Assembly (NCBI RefSeq): GCF_040869045.1 | Contig: NC_090322.1 | Location: forward strand, 190,525,477 to 190,589,476 | DNA length: 64,000 bases | Direction of reading: 5' to 3' | Source of the DNA: Eurosta solidaginis | Taxonomy: Eukaryota > Arthropoda > Insecta > Diptera > Tephritidae | Made by a program: the position numbers and the translations under genes | Notes under the pieces: model-generated | Seen by the model: the letters and a program-made list of their open reading frames with translations, nothing else | Database searches by the model: none | What the model was told of the DNA's origin: nothing | Part shown: in pieces, positions 30,974 through 42,736 of the stretch | Numbering within the stretch: position 1 is the first letter of the stretch | Layout of the letters: each line of letters begins with the position of its first letter

Positions 30974-33159
30974 ATTTATGGTTTATATAACTTTGTTCAT
31001 AATATTCCAATTTTTTTTATCGAGATAACGAGAAGTACTCATATTTCTCTCGAGTTTCTCGACATTCAATTAAGTTGCTGCAATGACAGTGTTCTTCGAA
31101 TTTTGCTGATTTTTTAATTGTGGTATTTTCGAAATCGAGAAATTTTAAGCTCTACTGTAAAACCATTACCGCTTTATATTTGTACACCAGCTACCTCCTT
31201 CTGTTCAATGAGTCTACCTCAACGCTTGATTTACGTAGATAATCATTGGGTCTCGGGACTGTATACCGTCAATCCCGAGTTTTCGTATCACAAGCCTCCC
31301 AGATATTCAGCCACAATTGTTTGATATTGTTTCGGATCGTCAATCATCTCGTAGACATCAGCAGTATGTTTCCATATTTCTTAGGTGTGGTCAATGTGTC
31401 ACTCTGAAAATCCAGCCTTCGTTGACCAAAACTTTTTCATTTCCTCGCATTAAAAGAAAATGAACCCTCTCACAAAAGGAAATACGTTATATGATGATCG
31501 CTACTTCATATTTTAGACAGTGAAAAATGTAGTTTTTTTATGTTACTGAAAAAATCAATGCTGCAGATAAATCAAGAAGCTACCCTTAAACTTATGAGGG
31601 CGAGTATTGTCTAATGCGATTCCATTTTGTAATATTGACTTCACCTGTCTGGTTTATTGCATTATGGAGCTTTCTGGAAAAGCAGTTTTGTAGCTCAAAA
31701 AGTTTAGTCTAGCAAAGTAAAAAATTCGCATTGATTTATCAAATTTTGTTTGGAAATATTTGTAAAAAGGAAGAACTAAATTGTCGAAATTTAATAAAAA
31801 GTGCTATTCTCGAAATTTTCGTAAGCTTTTTAGAGTTTCCGAATTCGAGCAAGAAAGTTTTTGTAGCTAATGTGCATAGTTGAAGAATTCAATTTTAGTC
31901 AATCAAAAATTAAGGTTCCTTTGTTGTTATGTATTCTTATGTCCAGAAAGCGAATGTTACGATCTTTTTCCATTTCGTGCGTGAATTGAATGTTTTTATG
32001 GTAGCTATTGAGGGCATTTAAAATTTGTACCAAATCATTTTGTTTTATTATCGCGAAGATATCGTCTACATATTTGACTAGAAATTTAATACTTATGTTA
32101 AGATTTTGCTTAAGTGCCTTAAGTGTGTTGTCAAGTAAATCATCCATAATTATGTCAGCTATTGTCGGGGAAAGTGGGTTGCCCATTGCCATACCAAAAG
32201 TTTGTGTGTAGTTTGTATTATTGTGTATAAAATAGTTATTTTCTAATAGACAAAATTTCAGTATGTCATGAAACTTGTTCTTTGGTATATTAGTTGTGGG
32301 CTTAATTTGGTTCCATTTGCTCATGATTATGTTTATGGCTAGATTGGTGGGAATGTTGGTGAACAGGGACACTACATTAAAGGACACTAACACTTCATCT
32401 TCATCTACATGTATATCTTGGAGTCTTTCTTTTAATCTGAAAACATTCTTGATATTGTGTTCTTCTGACGTTACGTTTTGAATTTTTTTCTCATATATAT
32501 TTAGATAATTGGTAGCAGGGTACATTTACGGACGACGATATGGAACGTAGGGTTTATGGATTTTTGGCAGCCCATAAAGCCTGGGTGCAATGGCTGCCGA
32601 GCATGATAATTTAAACTTTTCGGTTGCGTTGATGTATTTTTGTTTATAAAGATCATCCACTATCTTATTATTTTTCTTTTGTAGGGAGTCTGTTGGGTCA
32701 GCTCTGACTTTTTTGTATGTCTTTTTGTCATCTAATAGCGTGTCCATTTTCTCCCTTTTGTACATGGCCACTGTTTTGTTTCCCTTGTCTGCCTCCGTTA
32801 TGATGATTTTGTTTTTATGTAAGTTCAGCAAGGACTTGATTTTGTTGTACGCTATTGTAATACATTTTTCCATCGCTGTTTGTTGTTTTTTATATTCCTT
32901 TTGAATTGGAGAATTCGGTTGCTCAGTTTATTTCTTGCCATTTCTTTTGCCTTCGCGTCGTTCAGTGCTTGGATAGCTTGCTCCATTTCAGCTATTATGT
33001 GTATAGGTGAGAAATTCATTTTTGTTGTAGATAATGTGAATTTCTTCCCTAGAGAGAGTACCCATTTTACTTCTTCGGGAAAACTTATTTCTGTATTGTT
33101 CATAAACCAATCGTTTTTTGTCCGAATTCCTAGGTTGCGTTGTTGTTCTTTTAAGGTAT

Positions 33160-33992
33160 TGTGACGAATATTGGCAACACTAAGAGATACTATCATCTCT
33201 AAGCCGATGCTAAGCAGTGACTTGTATGCACATCATTAAATCAATCATTATGTCTACCCATATATCCATACGAGCAGCGGAGAAGAGACGCACAAACACA
33301 TGCATATATCTTATCTGAGATGCTCACAAAAGAAGGCAATAATTTGTGCAAGTATCACATATAACTAACTAGCAAATTCTAGAATAGAAAAGCCTAGAAA
33401 TATGCAACGAGGGAACCAGACAGTATAAAAGGCAGCAACAGTAGAGGCACGACAATCAATTTGATTTAAGACGCTATCTGGCGAGCAGTAGAAGTGTTAT
33501 TTTGAAAGTAGTCTAATAAAGGCTATTTTGCAATATTGAATAAAATAAATAAAAAATAAATGTAAGGCGCGATAACCTCCGAAGAGATCTAAGGCCGAGC
33601 TTCTCTTCCAATTTGCGTCGTGCTCCTCTTGATTTTCCCTACTAATTGGCCGGACGGGACCTACATGTTTTATGCCGACTCCGAACGGCATCTGCAAGGC
33701 AGATGAGTTTTCACTGAGAGCTTTTCATGGCAAAAAATACACCCGGAGCGCTTGCCAAACACTGCCGAGGGGCGACCCCGCTTAGAAAAATTTTCTTCTA
33801 ATTGAAAAACCTTATTTCTAAAATTTTGATGTTGCTTTGCCCGGGAGTTGAACCCAGGGCATACGGTGTGATAGGCGGAGCACGCTACCATCACACCACG
33901 GCGGTTATTTATTCAACAGTTTAGCTATTCGAACGTTAGCAGAAGGTTGCAAATAAGAGGAATTGCACTAAATTCGTTACAATTTCGTTACA
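33160..33992 (+). mobile_element. solo LTR inserted in the Penelope-like ORF
   Basis: Runs from TGTGACGAATATTGGC to TTTCGTTACA, inverted at its ends, and is flanked by GTAT on both sides (33156-33159, 33993-33996). It shares TATAAAA, AGTCTAATAAAGGCTATTTTGC and GAACGTTAGCAGAAGG with the solo LTR at 50856-51410. Without the SINE it is about 470 bp. TATAAAA near 33424 and AATAAA near 33514 fit an LTR promoter and poly(A) signal. The 4-bp duplication fits Ty3/gypsy more than BEL. The internal region is gone, as after LTR-LTR recombination. Confidence 0.8.
33544..33904 (-). mobile_element. SINE (tRNA-Val-like family) inside the solo LTR
   Basis: On the minus strand: CCGCCGTGGTGTGATGGTAGC, box B GGGTTCAACTCC, the full body and a TTACATTTATTTTTTATTT tail. 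It is near full length. It splits the LTR just after its AATAAA region; the LTR resumes at ~33905. I could not define a clean target duplication. Confidence 0.88.
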
Positions 33993-35370
33993 GTATGTAT
34001 TTTCGATGCGTGTGTTTCTTCAGTTTCTTTTCCTATTTTCTGACTAATGATATCCATATTTGTTTGTGTTATTTCCATTTTTAGTATTTTGCGTAGAAAT
34101 TCAAGTTTGGTTTTTTGGAGTTGCTGTTTTAATTTTGCGAAAAAAAGTTTAATATTCAAAAATTCACATTTCGAAAACAACGAGTTTTGGCTAATAGATA
34201 TTTACTCAAGTTGAAATATAAACAGTTCACTCGATATAGAAAAAGTTTAAACAAAAAAAGATAACCTTTTTTGAGAAATAAACTTTGGAAAAATGTTATA
34301 AATTTTTACTAAATACTAAAAACAAATTTTGTTTTAAAGTATATGCTATTGTTTATAAATTTATATAAAAGTAAATGTAATAACGAACTTTTCAAAAATC
34401 ATGAGAATCGGGTAATTTTTGACAAAGTTATTGGCAGTTGAAAAAATAGGTGAATAAAATATCGATTGCCGATCAAACTGAAAAAAATTTTTTTTTGAGG
34501 CAAAAAAGCACGTGTTTCATTATTTTGACCAAAGAACAACAAACTAAAATTTCATTGAAATCAAAAATCATGTCCTGCGCGGACCGGGTGTCTTGAAATG
34601 GAATGAGCCCACAGCTTTTTTCGTGCTCGCTGCTGTACTTAAGAGTACACAAAATAGTCACTCGCCGTTTCCTTTGATGTAGCCCTCAGCATTCTATTCC
34701 CTCTTTGTTTTTTTCAACCAACCGCTATGTAAGCTTAAGCGTCACTAAAGTGGATTCGAGTGTGGCTAAAGTGTTTGTGCTGGCGAAATTGACAATAATA
34801 ACACTGCGTTACAAAAACGAGCTTTAGTTCTGTCCTATGAACCAAATATCCTTTTTCGGAAATACGCGTGTCAAAGCGATTTTCATATACACGTCAGATT
34901 TTTTTTTATGTATAAAGTATAAAACTCGTACTGTCCGTCTCTCCGCCTGTGTGAAAGACTTTGGATCGATTTTTAACCCTTTTTCCGTGATACAATCGAG
35001 ATGAATTTTTGCAGGCAGACTCGTGGAAATATCTGTATCACGTCGAAATTTTTTAAAGATTGATTTTTTATCAATGCTCAGATTTTCCTGAATTATTTTT
35101 TTTCTCTTTCTGCGGCATAACTTGAAGGGACTCCAAATTTTTAAACTACTACTTTTGTAGTTTATCAATAGTAACTTTCTAACACTAAACTGTTTATGAC
35201 TTTTACAACACTTACAACTGGTATGATAGATGAAACATTGAATTGCACAATGAATATTGATTCATTTGTTATTATTGTTTGATACGACACACTCTGTGCC
35301 GTTTGTGTGTTTGTTCCGATCAGCTGACAGTTGCGCTACTAGGAGACGTATACTTTGACAATTGTTTTAA

Positions 35371-36948
35371 CCCTTCGTTGTGTGAAGTAGCCTACGCAGG
35401 CCATTTCGATTTTTAAAGGGGTATATCTTTTTGTTTCATTAACTTTCAAAAAACGGCTGAAAAAAATTGTGTAACCATTTCTAACGAAGTGATTATGAAA
35501 AAATATATTTTACACAAAAACTCCATATGCTAGGGTAAATGGCCTGCACAGGACACCACTGCAATTTTGGTGTAGTCATGTAACGTACTTTTCGACAGTT
35601 TTACTAGAATTAGTAAAAAAAAAAAGAACAAGAACAGGGCCAGATATCTGCAGTTATCTTAAATTTGGTTGCATATTTTCGTTGTGTTTGATTGATTTCG
35701 CTTTTTGCAATAATTTTTGTTTGAGTGGGGACAAGTAAGTATTTATTTGCAATTGAAATAGTGGTCTCTATTATTCATAAAGTGTTTTCTTTTATGTTGT
35801 GCCGGAACAGAAATATCACCTTTAGACGAAGTAGATAGGGCTCTATTAGCTATCTCTAGAAGTAGTAATCATCTATCAAGTGAGCAAGTGCGCCATCAAT
35901 AGGAAGTGCTGAGCAAATTTACTGCAGCGGAGGATGAGAAAGATAAGCCGTAAGTCACCGACGACGACGATGATGAGGATTATGTCCCTGTTGATGACGG
36001 AGAGGTGTCTGATATTGAGAATGAACTTGAGGTGAAAGAAGAATTGCCTAAAAACGAAGACATTTATGATGTTGGATGGGATGAAGTAATCGAAAGAGAG
36101 CCTAGTGTCTCAAATCTTGCCAGTGTAGTGAATCGATTACTAGGTGAAAAAGAGCAATATAAGGAGTACCAGATTGACAATATGTTTTGGAAAAAGGAAC
36201 CGCCAGCACCTAGAGCACGCCAATGGAACCGGTTTACCAGTACCCGCACCAGACCGCCGATTGCAGTAGCTATTTTTCATGACATAATATCACCTGAAAT
36301 AGTGGATGTATGTAATTATCCGTCAGACGAATTGGAAATCAATAGAAGTGATCAAGGTCTGGAATAAGGCTAATTCAACATGTAAGCTAAAAGAGTGGAA
36401 GCCCACTGAAGAAATGGAAATGTATGCTTCGTTTGGATTTGTATTATTTTCCGTTGTGCTCCACTGTAATAATATGCAAGCAATGGGTCTATGGCATTCT
36501 CGGCATATTGATATTTATAATGCAACGTTAGATCGATTCAAAATGTTGCTTCGGTTTGTTCGTTTTGATGGAGCTAACACTCGTACTGAACGTTTGCTGT
36601 TGATTAAATCTGTACCAATTGACGACATTTTGACTATGATGAATCACAATCTTCAAGCAGCATATACCCCCAACGCAGCAATAACAGTACATGAGCAGCT
36701 ATTTCCTTACCGTGGGCGAACTAGGTTTACGCATTATATTCCGTCTAAGCCGGCAAAGTACGGAATAAAAATTTGGTGGGTCTGCGATTCCTCAACAAAC
36801 TTCTGTTTTTTTTTTATTAGTATTACACTTATATAAATTACAGACATCATTTTCATACCACCCTATAAACAAAGCACGTTTCTCATAGGTGGCCTGGCCA
36901 GGCCATTTTAAACAACGAAAGGATATAAAACTTTCACACAACGGACGG
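35371..36948 (+). mobile_element. piggyBac-type element, internally deleted
   Basis: TTAA lies at both ends (35367-35370, 36949-36952). The terminal inverted repeats are CCCTTCGTTGTGTGAA at the left and TTCACACAACGGACGG at the right (13-14 of 16 match when inverted). An AGGCCATTT word recurs inverted inside both ends. The span of 1578 bp is short for the family because the transposase is truncated. Confidence 0.9.
35900..36836 (+). pseudogene. broken piggyBac transposase
   Basis: An acidic N-terminus (DDDDDEDYVPVDDGEVSDIE) with an upstream in-frame stop reads into the frame 36005-36367, then shifts to 36306-36836. The second frame has LLRFVRFDGANTRTERLLLIKSVP and VHEQLFPYRGR…YIPSKPAKYGIKIW, hallmark DDE_Tnp_1_7 (piggyBac) sequence. 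The first catalytic Asp, normally in VDEQL, is His (codon CAT). The protein ends soon after the WWVCD motif, so the second catalytic Asp region and the C-terminal Cys-rich finger are missing. It is inactive. The 36005 start is GTG in the middle of the original frame, not a real start. Confidence 0.9.
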
Positions 36949-37483
36949 TTAAGTTCTGTTGTGCGAAAACATTTCATTTAAAAAAAAAAAAAAATGCAGT
37001 GCCCGACTCGAAATAACTTTTGTTACGTTTGTGGCTTATTCGCAGCAAGTAAAAATTTTAAAAATATTACGAAAACTGTGGTTAATACCAGAATGCTTAC
37101 AAACGCAAAAAAAAGCCTAAGTTTCCTTAAAATCAATGAAATTTTAATGTAACAAACAAACGAGATTAACATTAGAAAGGCTGCGCATACAACAAAAAGT
37201 AAACAAAACGATGAATTTCAAAGAAGATGTGGATAACATAAATTGCGCCTACGCGACTGCAATCAACTACAGTGTACGAGGCAATGGACGCAGTGGCTCT
37301 TTTTAAATGTGCAGAATGTTTTGTTATTTATTATTATTCTTATTGTTTTAGTCACAATTAAATAATATTTTAATGTGTGTAATTATACAAACTAATGTAA
37401 GTGAAATATTGATGAATGTTGTTTGTTGTGAAAATATTAGTAATTGTCATTTTTGTTTTATGTTTTATGTTAAATAAACCAGG

Positions 37484-37527
37484 CTCCCTGAAGAAGATGT
37501 AAAAACATCGAAACGCGTAGGAGAACA
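37484..37527 (+). ncRNA. hammerhead-like core motif (Penelope-element type), unproven
   Basis: CTGAAGA (37488-37494) fits the CUGANGA box. GATGT (37496-37500), loop AAAA and ACATC (37505-37509) form a perfect 5-bp stem II, followed by GAAAC (37510-37514). Similar CCTGAAGAAG…GAAACGCGTAG strings occur in ribozymes of Penelope-like elements, from memory. One extra A precedes stem II and no cleavage-site UH pairing partner was found, so it is probably degenerate. Confidence 0.3.
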
Positions 37528-39239
37528 AGGAAAAACTTAGTTTTTGTCTTTCATTAACGGCCTTAAAGCTCTGAAAATCAAAATATTTAAATTTCAACAA
37601 TTGGCTCAAAAATTATTAAAATGTAACAATTTTTATTTTTAATATAATAAAATTTATATAAAAATTCGGGTTTTCAAATGAGCTGAAACCGTCACAAAAA
37701 AAACCGATAACCATTTCAAAAAAAAAAAAAAATCAGGAAAATCTGAGAATTGATAAAAATATTTTTTTTTTAAATTTGACGCGATGCAGACATTTCCACG
37801 AGTCTGCCTGCAAAAATTCATCTCGGTTGTATCACGGAAAAAGGGTTAAAAATCGGACAGACGGACACTACGAGCTTTATAATTTATACATAAAAAAAAA
37901 AAAAATTCTGACGCGTACATGAAAATCGCCGATACACGTGTATTTTTATTTTTTCTCCCCTTTCCGAAAAAGTATATTTGGTTCATAGGACAGAATGTGT
38001 GTAACGCGGTGTAATAGTGAAAAAAGCAACAATGAATTATCTGGTAGATAATGAAAAAAAGGGGACAGAAAAATCTTATCTCGTTCTATCATATCCAGCT
38101 GTCATTGGTCTAAGCCAACGACTAAAGGAAAAATTATAAAAATGTTTTCATGTAAATACGCTGAAGGGACACACAAACTTGACAAAGCTTTGTAGCAACC
38201 AAAAGCGCAAAAGCAATGAAAGAATAATAGATATCCTGAAGGAAAAAAAAGCGTGTGTAACCGCAACAATGTAGAACATTGATTAAGTTGAGTGCTTTAT
38301 GAACAAAAATAAAGCTTAACAATAAAGAAACAAAGTAAGTGGATGCAATAACAGTTAGAAATGATAAAGCAACAGTTATGGCAACGACGTTAATACATTT
38401 AAGAATATCTATGCATACATGCATACATAGATACATTTATAGTTTTCTACGTACCTGCTTACTAATAAATAAAGCAAACGAACTGTGAAATAATAAAAAT
38501 TGCATGGCTATCAACTCTGCAGCGAATCGCACTAGTTCGGAACTACCGCAGAGCTCTGGCATCGAGAAACGGTTCTAGTTGTAATTGCAGTATATGCGAT
38601 GCCCTACATTCTGGCTTGCTCCCTTTGCAGGTCTTTTCAAATGTTCCGCGCCGCATTCCATTATAACCAGTTCGACGGTAGCCATTAAACCTAACCAAAT
38701 GGAAGAGCGATGTAGCGCTTATAGAAATTGGTCATGCCTTCAGAAGGCGGAGAACAGTAATAATAAGGCGTTTAGCTTCATGATCACGATGTTGCAGGAC
38801 AAGTCGAATTGCGGGTTAGAATTGATGGCATGCAGCAATACAGTCCCTTGAGGTGGCTATAGAGAGTTTTTCCTGAGCTCCCAACGCAAGACCCTAGCGC
38901 ACGGTTTGAGGTGGAAGATACAGCGCAGATTCGCGAAGGCCAATATATCGATCACATGTGTGGTGAAGACGTAGTGATGCATAGCTCCTTCTGCCGCGCC
39001 ATAATCATAATATACTGACTCAAGGTTTGAAAGTACTTCGTATCTAGCGCAACGGTGAACCTCTTGCGCACCACATCTTTTAAATATACGAGCAGGCATG
39101 CAAACCTCGGATAAATTTACTTAACCATTACTTGTCTGCCCCTCTGACAACAATAATAAACACGCGGTGCGTTATGAAGGTACCTCGAATGCCTTAAATA
39201 AAAATAAATCTTTAGCACACTTAAGTAGGGTGAAGCCAG

Positions 39240-41030
39240 TTCCTCCTAAGACTTAAGAAAACATGGACACTACGTCTCGAAAAGAGCAACAATGGACAGT
39301 CTCAACTCGATTGAAGTTCATCCGGCTTTAACAAATTGGATCGGCTCCATGCTAAGTTGCAGAATGATCACGTCGCAATTGGGTCTATGCGAGGCAGCAC
39401 AATATGTAAACTGAAGAAGGGCGCATATGGGGTTTTATCACCAATGCTGTGGTTGCTGGTTATAAACCAATGGCTCAGGCGGTTCGATAGAGGGAAGTCA
39501 AACTTACGGCATATGCAGATGACGTTTAAGTCATAATAAACGCCAGATGCCTAACAACAATCAGCTCTCTGATGGATTAGGCACTTCGGGATGTGCATGC
39601 CTGAGCATCTGTAGTTGGATCAACCGTAAACGCGAAAACAAAGGATCTAGTGTTATTTACTAGGAAATATAAGATCCCTAACTGGACTAAGCCTAAGCTT
39701 GGAGGTGTAACCCTCCAAGAAAAATATAGCACAACGTATCTAGGAGTTATACTAGATTGTGAGTTGTCGGGGAAACTCCATCTAGAAGAGAGGGCGAAGA
39801 AAGCCTCCGCGGCACTGTATGCATGCAAGAGGATGTTAGAATGCACCTGGGACCTGTCAGCCTGCCTTGCTGGGTTTTTACGGCGATTGTCAATTCCATA
39901 TTTATTATGGGGTCCTTGTTTGTGGACATCCACACAAAAAGTACGAATACCATAAAACTGGAGGGATTTCCAGATTATCATAGATTAGCATAACGGGAGC
40001 TCTAAATACTACACGGCAGCAGCATTGCATGCCATTCCTCACATCCCGCCAGCGGACCTAATGGTCAAGATTATCGCGTTAGCAACTGCAAAAAGGCTTA
40101 AGGCCTCGGGTAGATGAAGTGCATGCCTTATAGCCATAGCAGTATAGCGCAAACTAATATCGAGCAAACGGAATATATGCTCCCGCGCCTGAGCTTCGAA
40201 AGAGATATTGGGGCCACAATGAACCCGGAGGGTTGGTGCTAGAGTACAGAAAGGCAGAAAATACTATACACGTGTATACGGATGGTTCCAAATTAATGGA
40301 AGGGGTCGGGTCTGCTTTTTACTGCGTCGATCCAGAAATAAGTAGATCCTACAGGCTGCCAGTTTACTGCAGCGTATTTCAAGCAGAAATTATAGCCGTG
40401 AAGAAATCAGCAGAAATTCTAGTGGCAGCCTGCTAAAGCTGCAGTTGCGTAAATATTGATAGTCAGGCGGCGATAAAGGCAATAATCGCACACAATATTT
40501 TATCAAAAAGTGTCTTGGAATACGAAGGAGCATTGGAAAAGCTTAGCTCATGCCTGACCATACATCTATACTGAGCAAGGCTGCAAAATTTCTAAGATGA
40601 TGTGCAAATCCTACGATCATATACTCACAAAATGGCTTATATCTATAAAGAAAGAAGACCTAAGGCTCACGACGGGCATACTAACCGGAAACTGCCTTTT
40701 GGCGTCACTTGCTTATAAGTTAGGTCTCAACAACAACATCAAATGTAGGAAGTGCGAACTGCAGGAGGAAACGGTTGAGCAGGTTCTGTTTTCGTATCCT
40801 GCGCGCACCAGGTCAAGGCTCCAGCTATTAGGGGCGGCAGAGTTGCCAGATATCGAGGCAGCAATTACGCTAGGTCCCAGAAAACTATTTGTCAAGACGT
40901 AACCTGATCGGGGTTTTTCAGTTTGGCCGTCAACCATATTCTGGTAACACTATGGACACATTCAGTCTGTGTGAGGTCTTTATTGACCAGCCAGTTCAAC
41001 CGGTGCCGCCTAAGTTTGATCAGACATGGC
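39240..41030 (+). pseudogene. LINE pseudogene with RT end and RNase H (I/R1-like family)
   Basis: In order: GAYGVLSPMLWLLVINQWL (39336-39536, the RT G-V-L-S-P-L block), AYADD-like TYGRCR… now out of frame near 39515, YLGVILDCELSGKLHLEERAKKA (39650-39955), an RNase H start VYTDGSKLMEGVGSAF and FQAEIIAVKKSAEIL (40233-40436), then DSQAAIKAI near 40460 and LISIKKEDLRLTTGILTGNCLL with a CRKCELQEE zinc-like stretch (40597-40902). Order and domains fit LINEs that carry RNase H after RT. At least four frame breaks. The 3' UTR shares TTCAGTCTGTGTGAGG with 15430-16620. The region 38013-39240 holds nothing I recognise. Confidence 0.8.
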
Positions 41031-41333
41031 CTTTGTTTTACACATCCAAATATAAATTGAAATCTCGATTCAAGGTGCAATATTGAACCGCAAGTTTGTT
41101 TTGTCAATTCAGTTTCGTTACTTTGAGTATCGAGTCTTTTTGATTTGATACTATCGGCTACCCGCTACTTGTAGAGCGATACTTGATATGAGTATCGTAT
41201 CGATATATTGCATTCGATATCGTGTACCTATTGACAACTTCTGACATAACTTTATAAATTTTTAATATTGTTAATATTTTGACTATATTCTTAATAAATT
41301 CGATTTAATTTTAAATAAACTATCATTTAAATA

Positions 41334-42736
41334 CACTGAGAGAAAAAGACTGGTAAAATCAATCGAAATACGGGTCAACTCTACCGAAATTTCTGTCAAT
41401 TTTTATCCATCCCAACGAAATGTTGAATCAACTGCGCACAAATCCTTGATTCGTAATTGACCGTTTTAGTAGTCAAATGAACAAAAAAATTTGTTGCGAC
41501 AGCTTTGTACGAAAGTACCTATGTTGCCATATACATACGTACGTAAATATGTGAATACATAAATACGCATGCTTGCTACATATACATACATACATATGTA
41601 CACACTTACTAACCGAACTTCAATTGTGCGTACATCAAATATGCTGTCACACATTAAACATTATATACTTTATTATTTTGTTTTATTAAAAGCACTTTCA
41701 CCAAATTTAATAATTTATTTAATTTATAGTTTTGAACTTCGCTTTGCAAATGGAAATGAAATGGGAATAGTAGTCACAAAACTGATTCTCAGTTCTTTCA
41801 GTTGCAGCTTAGTTCATTCTCAATTTCTTCTCCCGCATGTAGTTGCCACACTTGATTGTTTCGAACAAAACTTGTAGTATAAATGTTTGACATAACATTT
41901 TAAATAAAGAACTTGTAAGTTATAGAAAAGTAAAGAATCAAATCGCAGTAAGGCAATTCACCACTGGAGTAAATTTACATGTAATTCGGCAAGTTTAATT
42001 TTCTTAACACTTTAAGTTGAAACCATTCCAAAATAACTCAAACTTGTATGTTGTCGGAAACATTAACATTAAAAAAAGGATGTTTTTTATTATCCTATTA
42101 GATTCGTTCGTAAAAACTTTAACAAAATGTTACTAACTGTGGAAAAATCCTGTGCGTTCAAACAAAACTTTTGCAACAAGAGGGCGCAATTGTGCATTTC
42201 GCTTGGAGGAGAAGTTGCAAAATTGTACCCGATAAATAGGTGTCCCGGTATCTAATAAATTTTTGCACAGTAAATTCAAAAAAGGGTTTTTCGTTTTGTA
42301 TTGATAACTGAAAAACTAGTTTTTTGTTGTTTTCCCATTTTGTGTGTTTTTTTTCAATTTGTTGGTTTTCTTATTTTCGTATTTTTTTTTTTTAAAGTGG
42401 CACCATCGTCATAAGTACAAAGTAGAGAGAGCAGTGAGCGTAAAATTCTTTTTGAAATTTGCTCATGTATTGACTTTTGATCGCTGTTGAAATGACCAGT
42501 GAGATCAGTTGTGCTAACAGAAAAATCAGTTAGATTGACCAGGAATCTGTAAATTTTACAGAATTTTGTTAACTTAAGAGCGACAATTTCTCTTCTGTTG
42601 AAATGACTAAACTAATTTGGTCGCTTGACAAAGAACTCGGTCGAATTTAAATCTTTCAACAATTTCACCGAATCTGCGTTAAGTCAAGAACAACAAAACC
42701 GATTTGTTGATTTTACTAGCACCATTTCTTTCAGTG
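41334..42736 (+). mobile_element. TA-flanked TIR element, copy 3
   Basis: CACTGAGAGAAAAAGACTGG at the left and CATTTCTTTCAGTG at the right. TA precedes the left end; the right flank is CA, probably a mutated TA. It lacks the SINE and keeps about 85 bases (CATATACATACGTACG…) missing from copy 2, so it shows the empty state of the site. A T-rich insertion at 42320-42395 is specific to this copy. No ORF. The region 42737-43900 holds nothing I recognise. Confidence 0.8.

Larger units (their letters stand above)
31899..34180 (-). pseudogene. Penelope-like element reverse transcriptase, interrupted
   Basis: Four minus-strand frames form one broken ORF: 33993-34180 (N-terminal, …HASKIHT), 32852-33159 (LKEQQRNLGIRTKNDW…), 32526-32873 (ITEADKGNKTVAMY, YGLPKIHKPYVPY) and 31899-32525 (SFNVVSLFTNIP, GMAMGNPLSP, catalytic YVDDIFAI, RFLDIRI). 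Those motifs are characteristic of Penelope-like RTs. Defects are a frameshift near 32860, an in-frame TAA at 32526 and the inserted LTR at 33160-33992. Without the LTR the frame joins exactly at HT/LKEQQ. It stops after GTLIFD with a TGA where a Trp is usual, and no GIY-YIG endonuclease follows, so the 3' part is missing. It is inactive. Confidence 0.88.
34801..38012. mobile_element. unassigned DNA transposon with ~300-bp TIRs, hosting a piggyBac
   Basis: The left arm begins ACACTGCGTTAC (34801) and the right arm ends GTAACGCGGTGT (38012). Arms of about 290-305 bp (34801-35105, 37725-38012) are inverted copies, sharing TGTCCTATGAACCAAATAT, GCAGGCAGACTCGTGGAAAT and CTCAGATTTTCCTGA. AATA flanks both ends, a possible 4-bp duplication. 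Of the interior, 35371-36948 is a later piggyBac insertion; the remaining ~1 kb has no transposase I can see. The superfamily is unknown. The region 34190-34800 is unrecognised. Confidence 0.75.

Noticed and set aside
36005..36007. Start of the piggyBac frame
   Set aside because: The codon is GTG and coding-like acidic sequence continues upstream, so it is not a true start.
38134..38436. 100-codon hydrophobic frame on the minus strand, receptor-like at first glance
   Set aside because: AT-rich low-complexity sequence; no family motif, splice context or neighbouring exon.
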